Assembly (NCBI GenBank): GCA_035516255.1
Contig: DATJAL010000031.1
Location: 62,001-126,000, forward strand
Direction of reading: 5' to 3'
DNA length: 64,000 nt
Origin: Chitinivibrionales bacterium
Lineage (GTDB): Bacteria > Fibrobacterota > Chitinivibrionia > Chitinivibrionales > FEN-1185
Shown: piece by piece, positions 1-6,367 of the stretch
How the letters are laid out: each line of letters begins with the position of its first letter
Position numbering within the stretch: position 1 is the first letter of the stretch
Notes under the pieces: model-generated
What the model was told of the DNA's origin: nothing
Databases searched by the model: none
What the model saw: the letters and a program-made list of their open reading frames with translations, nothing else
Program-made: the position numbers and the translations under genes

Positions 1-2
1 AA

Positions 3-518
3 GCGAGGTCGGCCATGCCGTCCAGGACGGCGGGTCTTGAGGCGGAAAAAAGCAAAAGGGAGGAATTGAGTGCCAGGCCGTCCGGGGCTGGCGCCGCTAT
101 TGCAGAAAGTAATCCGCGGCAAGTTCGGGAAATCGTCGCTCAATACGCCTTTAACAGCGCCGGTGAAGCGCCGCAGCCTGCCCAATACGAAAAAATGAGA
201 ATGGCGGAAGCGAAAAAGTCCATCTCCGGTAATTACGCGGCCCCTGCCGCCGCGCCGGCTCCGGAAATGAAGGCGGACCGTTTAATGGCCAAAGAGGATC
301 AGGAAGGATTCATCAACGCGGTTGCTTCGAAGTTTAATGCCGGTGTCCAGTCAAGGGATTCCGGTGACTTAAGGATTTATTCAATCACCATCCCATCACG
401 ATATGTGCCGTCGTTTCTTGATTCGCTCCGTGCAAAGGGTGCACTGACTATATCAGGATACGCCGCGGTGAAAGCAATTGCTGATAAGGTTACGGTTATC
501 CTAAAGACTTCTCGATAA
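3..518 (+). CDS. C-terminal part of an unrecognised protein (5' end outside window)
   Basis: The frame is open from base 3, so the start is probably upstream of the window; an ATG at 15 is the first internal candidate. The first half is low-complexity (Ala/Pro/Lys/Glu-rich, PAAAPAPEMK). The last 70 residues look like a small folded domain with regular secondary structure (RIYSITIPSRYVPSFLDSL). I do not recognise the family. A linker followed by a small domain would suit an envelope or anti-sigma-type protein, but that is a guess. A perfect hairpin follows about 40 bases downstream. Confidence 0.5.
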   Translation, partial: ARSAMPSRTAGLEAEKSKREELSARPSGAGAAIAESNPRQVREIVAQYAFNSAGEAPQPAQYEKMRMAEAKKSISGNYAAPAAAPAPEMKADRLMAKEDQEGFINAVASKFNAGVQSRDSGDLRIYSITIPSRYVPSFLDSLRAKGALTISGYAAVKAIADKVTVILKTSR

Positions 519-557
519 AAAAATCTTTTTTGCTTTTTCCTTGAAACCTCGCCCCAG

Positions 558-580
558 CCCCTCTCCGAATCGGAGAGGGG
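558..580. terminator. Perfect 10-bp hairpin downstream of the first gene
   Basis: CCCCTCTCCG and CGGAGAGGGG pair perfectly around an AAT loop. There is no clean T-run on the plus strand. It may act as a terminator or be a copy of a common intergenic palindrome, since the flanking GCCCCAGCCCCTCTCC resembles repeats seen in many genomes. Confidence 0.5.
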
Positions 581-643
581 AGAATAAATGAAATATCCTC
601 TCCGCGAACGTAGGTTATTCCAATATTTTGTTGAAGGACTTTA

Positions 644-1009
644 TTATATCCATTCCAATTCCGTATCCGTCAAACTGCCGCCCGCGTTTCCGGTGTTGAG
701 CGTGCCCTTTGGCTCTATCAGCATAACGGTGCATTCCGTTTCGCAAACCGGTTTGTGCTCAACGCCCTTGGGCACCACGATCAGTTCGCCCTTGTTCAGG
801 GGAAAAACAGCGTCGCGCAGCGCGAGCTTCATGCGGCCATCAACCACGAAGAAGAGCTCGTCGGTCTCTAGATGGCTGTGCCAGACAAAATCGCGCTTTG
901 CCTTTACCATCTTGAATTGGTAATCGTTGAGCTCGGCAACAAGTTTGTATTTGTGAAGCTCGGTGATCTTGCGGGCTTTTTCTTCGAGATTGACAACGCG
1001 AATGTCCAT
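644..1009 (-). CDS. Small cupin-domain protein
   Basis: A single-domain cupin of 121 residues. Cupin motif 1 is visible as H44-S-H46 followed by E51 and G58, and motif 2 as G74-ELIVVPKGVEH85. The three histidines and the glutamate are the usual metal ligands, so the metal site looks intact. Start is the ATG at 1009; I see no strong Shine-Dalgarno. Small stand-alone cupins include isomerases, dioxygenase-like enzymes and sugar- or ligand-binding proteins, and the substrate cannot be deduced here. It lies in the same orientation as the next gene upstream, about 100 bases away. Confidence 0.8.
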   Translation of the reverse strand: MDIRVVNLEEKARKITELHKYKLVAELNDYQFKMVKAKRDFVWHSHLETDELFFVVDGRMKLALRDAVFPLNKGELIVVPKGVEHKPVCETECTVMLIEPKGTLNTGNAGGSLTDTELEWI

Positions 1010-1113
1010 GGTGTTGTATTCTTTTCTATCAATGGCACTGTCGAGGACGACAGTGGCACACGTTAAGAGGTCTTATATCCAGCCAAGTACCTAGCAGACT
1101 CTGTTTAAATGGA

Positions 1114-1536
1114 TTATGCTGACAAAACTGGTCGTCGAGAATAATCCTTATCTGGCGAACTGCCAAATTCCTTATACCAGCGAATTTCTTGAGCCCATTT
1201 CTGCTTTTGGAGTATGTCATCGATAGCGAGTGCGAGTTGGGTAGCTTCCGGTTCTTTATATTGTGAAAATATTCTGGTTAGGAAGGTAGGAGCTTCCCGA
1301 AAATTAACTTCCCACCATTGTTCACCCGCATAATCAAAGCCAGCTGAAACAATATACCTGAAATTTCCAATCCTGCAGGGAAACTCGTGGTCGTATTCTG
1401 AATGTTCTATATCGCCAAGCTCATATTTCTGGTGTAACCCATCATGAAGCGCTTGGATAATAGCGGTATCCGGCGGTACACCAGCAGGAGGTTTTGGCAA
1501 ATTAGTTAAGAGCCGCGCAAACCTAAAGGGTTTCAA
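1114..1536 (-). CDS. Hypothetical protein, 140 aa, TTG start
   Basis: The start is TTG at 1536, chosen because AAAGGAGG sits 5 bases upstream, one of the strongest ribosome sites in the window. The protein is soluble, rich in aromatic and acidic residues (GEQWWEVNF, WAQEIRWYKEFG), and has no signal peptide or membrane segment. I do not recognise a family. The good ribosome site and plausible composition argue that it is real. Confidence 0.6.
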   Translation of the reverse strand: MKPFRFARLLTNLPKPPAGVPPDTAIIQALHDGLHQKYELGDIEHSEYDHEFPCRIGNFRYIVSAGFDYAGEQWWEVNFREAPTFLTRIFSQYKEPEATQLALAIDDILQKQKWAQEIRWYKEFGSSPDKDYSRRPVLSA

Positions 1537-1597
1537 CTATTCCTCCTTTCATTTACTTTACTGTTCTATTACTGCATATAAAAAAAAATTGAAAAAT

Positions 1598-1678
1598 ACC
1601 CCCTTTCCAAGGGGGTTCGGTGGTTGTTATAAAAAGCATTTTCCTTGCCGGGTTTTAGGGGCGGCGAGCCCCTACCAT
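1598..1678. repeat. Intergenic hairpins between convergent/tandem genes
   Basis: Two palindromes lie here: CCCCCTTTCCAAGGGGG near 1599-1615 and AGGGGCGGCGAGCCCCT near 1658-1675. Both resemble short palindromic intergenic repeats and could also act as transcription terminators for the lipoprotein gene to the right (minus strand). Confidence 0.4.
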
Positions 1679-1701
1679 GTCTTTTTTATTTACTTCCTGC
1701 A

Positions 1702-2427
1702 TTATTTTTTGCTGCTTGCGCCTTTGTAAATCGGCACATGCTGCATCAAGGTGTATACCACATTCATGAGCAGGTTCTGCTGCTGCAGTTCGTCGGTAAA
1801 CGGCTTGTACAGGTCAAAGCGGACCTTGAAGACGTCCTCCCATAGGATGGATTTTTTCTGCGACTTAAGCTTTACGTACAGGGTGATTCTCGCGCTTGCC
1901 TGTGTGGATTGAAGAGTGCTCGAGTCTTTCGAGGAGAGGCGCTGGTATTCCGGCCCGACATCATAAACTATGGTAACAAACCCGAGCGGCAGGGAGATCG
2001 CGTTCGCAATGACGTTGGCCGCGATGAGCTTGGGGGTGGGATCGCCGAATTCGTTCTCGATAGAATCGTTTATCCTTGCGTTCTGCCTATTGATGCTGTC
2101 GCGTACGTTGAAGAATTTGGTTTGCGATTCCGCTGTTGCAAGGGAATAATTGGCTATGGTTATTTCAAACAATAGGTCGGCTTTTCCGGTGTCGGGTGTC
2201 GTGGTGAATCTTTTATTGCAGTTTGCCTCGGATTGAATATTATTGCTCAGCCGTTTTAGCAGGGAATCCGCAACGGGCGCCTGCGAACTCTGCATAATCC
2301 CGATTTTCAACGAAACACTCGGTTTGGCGCCGTTTGCGGTGCGCAGAATGCGCCAGCTGTCGCTGCAACCGGATGTGCAGAGGAGGACTGCAACAATGAT
2401 AATTGGAAACCATGTTGATTTTTTCAT
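1702..2427 (-). CDS. Putative lipoprotein, 241 aa
   Basis: The N-terminus is a lipoprotein signal: a short basic start, a hydrophobic stretch and lipobox C-T-S-G-C with Cys21 as the lipidation site. The rest is a soluble mixed alpha/beta sequence with no family I recognise. GGGAA lies just upstream of the ATG at 2427. It is followed in the same direction 31 bases after another lipoprotein gene (stop at 2459), so the two probably form an operon. The C-terminus ends in SSKK. Envelope location is well supported; function is unknown. Confidence 0.7.
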   Translation of the reverse strand: MKKSTWFPIIIVAVLLCTSGCSDSWRILRTANGAKPSVSLKIGIMQSSQAPVADSLLKRLSNNIQSEANCNKRFTTTPDTGKADLLFEITIANYSLATAESQTKFFNVRDSINRQNARINDSIENEFGDPTPKLIAANVIANAISLPLGFVTIVYDVGPEYQRLSSKDSSTLQSTQASARITLYVKLKSQKKSILWEDVFKVRFDLYKPFTDELQQQNLLMNVVYTLMQHVPIYKGASSKK

Positions 2428-2458
2428 GCGATTTCCCGGAACTGGGTTTGTTAAATCG

Positions 2459-2890
2459 TTACCTCTTGTTTTTCTGTGTGAAAATCGATCTGTTGCGTCC
2501 GCTGGCGAGGGTTACCTCATCTTTCCATTCGTCGCTCCCATATTTGAAAACGAGCGTGTGGGTTCCCGGCTTGAAATACAGCAGGCTGACGTTCGTTTTC
2601 CCCACGTACTCGCTGTTTTCGTACACCTCGGCAACCGGAGGCAGGCTCGCGATGAAAACAGCGGCCGTCAATTGCATGGCTTCACTCTTTTCCCTCGGCT
2701 TTCCTATTTCCTGAAAATGTTTGGCAACATTGTTGAAATAGATTTCATTGTCCGCCGATGAATCCGGGATGTAATAGGTGACGGATTTGTCGCCCGATTG
2801 CTGCCGCGCAGACGAAAAACACCCGGAAAGGCCGACGATGCTTAGTGCCGTGATACACGCAATGCTGAACAGGATTTTAAGGGAATCCAA
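2459..2890 (-). CDS. PEGA-domain lipoprotein
   Basis: The start is TTG at 2890, with AAAGGA 8 bases upstream. Residues 1-24 form a lipoprotein signal with lipobox L-S-G-C24. Residues 80-140 resemble a PEGA domain: a value in an extracellular beta domain (AEVYENSEYVGKTNVSL) then a GTHTLVFKYG-type strand. PEGA domains are small beta domains of surface proteins thought to bind envelope partners. It is co-directional with and just upstream of the other lipoprotein gene, consistent with a two-gene envelope operon. Confidence 0.7.
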   Translation of the reverse strand: MDSLKILFSIACITALSIVGLSGCFSSARQQSGDKSVTYYIPDSSADNEIYFNNVAKHFQEIGKPREKSEAMQLTAAVFIASLPPVAEVYENSEYVGKTNVSLLYFKPGTHTLVFKYGSDEWKDEVTLASGRNRSIFTQKNKR

Positions 2891-2950
2891 CGCGACCGTC
2901 CTTTCTTAAAACTATTTGGCTGAAATATAAATGAAGATTGCAATAACATT

Positions 2951-3460
2951 TTACCATCCGTTCCAATGCACCTTTTTCTCATCATACCGTGATTCAGGTT
3001 CCTTTGTTTCCGCAGGCCACCCCACAGAAACCACGCAGAAAGGAAGCACACCATCAGGCATGTTCAGGAGATCACCAATATTTTTCATCCGTTCTTCGCG
3101 CGGGTAAACGCCCAGCCATACCGCGCCGAGGCCAAGGTCGTGCGCGGCGAGGAGCACGTTCTGCGTCGCGGCGGCGCAGTCCTGCACCCAGTAACCCTTG
3201 TGCTTTTCAACCGACAATTCTCCGCATACGATTATTGCGAGCGGCGCGTGTTTGAGCATTTTGCCGTGCGGGTGGATGTCCGCAACGGCGTCCAGCGTTT
3301 TTCGCTCATTGACAACCACGAACCGCCACGGCTGCTGGTTGCCCGCCGACGGCGCGTTCATGGCGGCGGAGAGAAGTTTCCGGATTATTTCTTTTGGAAC
3401 CGGCCGGCCATCGTATTTACGGATGCTGCGGCGGGTGAGGAGGGAGGTGAAGGTGTCCAC
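2951..3460 (-). CDS. Nitroreductase-family FMN oxidoreductase
   Basis: A 169-residue nitroreductase-fold protein. The N-terminal FMN-binding signature R10-R-S-I-R-K-Y is followed by APSAGNQQPWRF (about 36-47), the classic phosphate/isoalloxazine contact. The C-terminal GWPAE-type segment is also typical. These enzymes use NAD(P)H and FMN to reduce nitro compounds, quinones or, in some cases, flavins. The start is GTG at 3460. It is a monofunctional short member; the substrate cannot be predicted. A divergent gene starts about 300 bases away. Confidence 0.85.
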   Translation of the reverse strand: MDTFTSLLTRRSIRKYDGRPVPKEIIRKLLSAAMNAPSAGNQQPWRFVVVNERKTLDAVADIHPHGKMLKHAPLAIIVCGELSVEKHKGYWVQDCAAATQNVLLAAHDLGLGAVWLGVYPREERMKNIGDLLNMPDGVLPFCVVSVGWPAETKEPESRYDEKKVHWNGW

Positions 3461-3756
3461 CAGGATTATGCTTCCTTTATTTGAAAAGATTTATTTGTTG
3501 AAGATGTTTTAACTGATTTTTCCCTATATAAATCAATTCCCGCCCTTTTGTAAATCAAGTAAGAAAAAAATTGCCAGGGGAACGCCAAGTTTTTTAAAAT
3601 TGACAACCAAGGATATTATTTTCAATGTTTAGCCATAGTTATCCTGCAAGAAAATGCTTTTCATCCTCGCATGTCTCATATATTTTTTCTTCTCAGAAAA
3701 ACCATGTATTTGGCACAGTATCATATAGTCGATTAACCGTTTAAAGGAGGTTCCCT
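3461..3756. other. Divergent intergenic region
   Basis: About 296 AT-rich bases between the nitroreductase gene (minus) and the next gene (plus). I see no open frame or strong palindrome. It must hold promoters for both genes. The strongest element is AAAGGAGG at 3744-3750, the ribosome site of the downstream gene. Confidence 0.5.
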
Positions 3757-4374
3757 TTGCATCCCCGCATCATGATGAAATCAATCATCGCCGTTTGCAT
3801 TTTCTGCAGCTTGCTATTTGCGAAAGAGATGGTACTCACCACGCTCGACGGCGTCAAGATCGTGCTCAAGGAGGACAACACCTGGGTGCTGCAGAGCGGA
3901 AAGGCGCCGAGCTTCGAAAGGGATTTCACGGTGCCGGTGAACGGGGGCAAGTACGTGCTCATCGCGATGGACGGAACCTGGGGCTTTGTGGAGAAGGAGC
4001 TTGTCCACCAGGAGGACCAGGTGAGGGCCGATTCGATCGTCGGCAACGGCCATTCGGTGAACAAGGACGTCATGGCGGCAAACGCCGAGGCGCAGAAACA
4101 GGCGCTTTCGCAGGTCACCACGAAGATGCGGAACGCGCTGGCGAAACTGAAAATCGACCAGAAGCTGCTGGGCGACTGCATCAAGCGGGCCGAAAAGGAC
4201 GTCACGAAAAAAGAGGACTTTAAGCAAGGCTTGGGCTGGGACGTTTCCATAAGGATGTTCGTTGACCGGGGCAGCATCCTTGCCGTTGCCGACTGCGCGA
4301 TGGCCAAAGAGGACGAGGCTGCGGATTCAACGAAAAAGGCGGCCGGCGGGAAAAAGAAGAAGGCGGCGAAATAG
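3757..4374 (+). CDS. Exported hypothetical protein with Lys-rich tail, TTG start
   Basis: TTG at 3757 is preferred because AAAGGAGG lies 6 bases upstream; the in-frame ATGs at 3772/3775 are 21 or more bases from it. Residues 1-22 are a signal peptide ending near LLFAKE. Next comes a short beta segment (TTLDGVKIVLKEDNTW), a pattern seen in small SH3-like or DUF3157-like exported proteins. A helical middle and a strongly basic C-terminus (KKAAGGKKKKAAK) follow. The basic tail could bind polyanions such as peptidoglycan-linked polymers or LPS. Function unknown. Confidence 0.65.
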   Translation: MHPRIMMKSIIAVCIFCSLLFAKEMVLTTLDGVKIVLKEDNTWVLQSGKAPSFERDFTVPVNGGKYVLIAMDGTWGFVEKELVHQEDQVRADSIVGNGHSVNKDVMAANAEAQKQALSQVTTKMRNALAKLKIDQKLLGDCIKRAEKDVTKKEDFKQGLGWDVSIRMFVDRGSILAVADCAMAKEDEAADSTKKAAGGKKKKAAK

Positions 4375-4399
4375 ACTTTTGTGCTATTATTGGAAGATA

Positions 4400-4440
4400 G
4401 GGGCGTTCCCCTCGCCTTCGGCGGGGCGCCCGGATTTTTT
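4400..4440 (+). terminator. Terminator-like hairpin, possible fragment of the GC-rich repeat
   Basis: GGGCGTTCCCC...GGGGCGCCC with a T-run at 4434-4440, 25 bases after the preceding stop. The sequence GGCGGGGCGCCC followed by T's matches the right end of the 135-bp GC-rich element at 40810-40944, so this may be a small remnant of it that now works as a terminator. Confidence 0.5.
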
Positions 4441-4525
4441 TATTTATTTACCTGGACAAAAAACCGGCACAATATTTTCACCTGCGCCGGTCTGAATATA
4501 AAATATCCGAAAAATATTTATACTA

Positions 4526-4948
4526 TTACTTCGCCGTAAACGTCCCCGACCCGATCACCTCGCCCTGCTCGTTGACGACATCCACTTTCCAGTCGCCCGG
4601 CGTCACGGTCTTATAGCTCCAGAGACGGCCTGAGGCATACTTGAGCCGCAGGGGCAGTTCGAACACCTTTTCGCTGCCGTTGTACCACACGTGTTTCACC
4701 GTGACCGGCGCCCGGTCGATTGAAATTTTGGTCCAGCAGAACACCTTTCGCGACGTCGGTTCGAACACGTTGGTGACACCCACGAGCGCCCGCGATTCGA
4801 CGCCGGTGCCAAACGCGATGCTGTCGAGCTTGCAAACCTTGGGCGCGGAGGAGGCCGAATCGGTTGACGCGGTAGAATCGGTCTGGGCGAACACGGTAAA
4901 GCTCATGAAAACGAGCCCGAGAATGGCGAGGAGTGCAATCCTCTTCAT
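4526..4948 (-). CDS. DUF2914-domain secreted protein
   Basis: A 140-residue protein with an N-terminal signal peptide cleaved after VFA-Q22 (about residue 21). A Ser/Ala-rich linker is followed by a DUF2914 domain. Its marks are the conserved strand around FCWTKI, then VKHVWYNGSEKVFELPL and the C-terminal GDWKVDVVNEQGEVIGSGTF pattern. DUF2914 proteins are periplasmic or membrane-anchored and of unknown role. GGAG sits upstream of the ATG at 4948. It stands alone between non-coding stretches. Confidence 0.75.
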   Translation of the reverse strand: MKRIALLAILGLVFMSFTVFAQTDSTASTDSASSAPKVCKLDSIAFGTGVESRALVGVTNVFEPTSRKVFCWTKISIDRAPVTVKHVWYNGSEKVFELPLRLKYASGRLWSYKTVTPGDWKVDVVNEQGEVIGSGTFTAK

Positions 4949-5234
4949 AAAAACTCCTTGGGTTAATAGTGTAGGTGAAAATGTTTTAAAATTATTTTCA
5001 TGCGGATAAAACAGAATATTTGTTTATGGATCAACATATAATCCTATCATGTTTCACAAAACAAGTCCACCCTGAATTTGATTTTTATTTTCCTGAAAAC
5101 CCCCGGTTCTCAAAAAATTGCCTCTGCCGGTCTTCCGGTCAAGATTGTTTTCCATTGCAGACCCGATGTCCCGGATCTGCACCCTGCCGATCCCATTTTC
5201 CGGCGTGTTTTTCGGCGGCAGGATTATTTCAATT
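4949..5234. other. Non-coding stretch
   Basis: 286 bases without a credible gene. The part nearest 4949 carries the promoter of the DUF2914 gene. The rest lies downstream of the SecA2 remnant; no strong hairpin or repeat was seen. Confidence 0.4.
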
Positions 5235-5798
5235 TCAGGCGCCTTCCTTCTTTTTCGCCAGCCTTCTTACCAGAAAATATAATCCCGTCAGGGGCCATAG
5301 TAACCCCGCCCACATCGAGAGTCCCAGATTACCTTTCAATTGCACCTCCAGCATTGGGTCGCTGAGATTGTCGTTGATGAGGTATGCCCATGTGGCCGAC
5401 GGCGCCTTTGTTTCAAGAGCGCCGTCACTTGCCTTCTTTTCTGTCAATTATCCGAACGCCTTTGCCATGTCATCTTCGATGTGCTGCCGCATGACCTCGA
5501 AAATATGGATGCTCAATTTCTGGAATTCATACAGCGGGTCCAGCCCGCCCATTTTCCGCAGGTGGATGCCTTCGCGTATTTCGGTCATTTCGGCAAGGTA
5601 CCGCGACCAGTGCTTGTCATGATGGAACAGCGCGAGCGAGGTGCATTCAGCGGCAATGGTTTTGATTTTAAAATAAGGAGCAAGGGACTTGATTTTGTCA
5701 AGCACTGCATGATAAGGGGAAAGATCGTATTCAATGGAGCAGCCGTTAAGGCGTTTTATATAACGGTCGAGTTTGGCGAGCGTGTTTATATGCGGCAT
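5235..5798 (-). pseudogene. C-terminal remnant of an accessory SecA2-like ATPase, broken by an in-frame stop
   Basis: Two frames read through one another. 116 codons (5798-5451) end in TAA at 5450-5448, and the same frame continues for 70 codons (5447-5238) to a second stop. The first part matches the helical-scaffold C-terminus of SecA-type ATPases, with the run HWSRYLAEMTEIREGIHLR then GGLDPLYEF. The second part has a TWAYLINDN motif like the extreme C-terminus of SecA2-type accessory SecA proteins, plus one membrane-like segment (MWAGLLWPLTGLYFLV). The motor domains (NBD1/NBD2, about 600 residues) are absent upstream. I read this as a decayed gene. A short expressed protein remains possible because AAGGGA precedes the ATG at 5798. 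Confidence 0.55.
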
Positions 5799-6367
5799 GA
5801 TAATATCCCTTGTAAATGAAATGGTTTATGCAGTCAGGAAAACGCAAATTCAAGATGCAAAAAAACTGTCAGATGCGGCTGGAGTGAATGTCGTCGGCGG
5901 ATTGATGCCAGATGGAGTGTTTCTGGGTGATCGAGATCAAGGGGTGAAAAAAACCGTTGTTGACGCTGTGCAATTTTAAGACTTGAAGGGCGAAGGCATT
6001 ATATTCGGTCTGGACAAATTGATTGATGCACGGGTTTTCACGGGAACAATCCGGCTGCCGGATAGGGGAGAAAAATGTATTGCAAAAGGTGATATTAATT
6101 GATGGATGGTCATGAATGACGAGTTCGATTGAAGATTTGGCTTTGATCTCAGAATTATCCGATGTGACGCATAAGCCTGACTCAAGTCTTGCGAGCCAGA
6201 TAAAAATATTGAGGATGAAAAGACAGCGGATGAACTTTGCTGCGTTCATGGATAAAACCTTACGTTTGAAATATATCAGGATTCAGCGGCAAAGAGCAAA
6301 TGCTTTCTTTCTAAAGTAAAGCAGTATGATGCTGCCGGGGAACGCCCAGATTTGTCGTAGGAACGAT
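5799..6367. other. Non-coding or decayed region, 569 bases
   Basis: This is more AT-rich than its surroundings. A 126-codon minus-strand frame (6249-5869) exists, but its composition and lack of any recognisable pattern make it unlikely to be a gene. It may be the eroded body of the SecA2-like gene, although I could not see SecA motor motifs in it. Confidence 0.4.

Noticed and set aside
5869-6249. 126-codon minus-strand frame
   Set aside because: No ribosome site, no family pattern and unusual composition; more likely decayed sequence.
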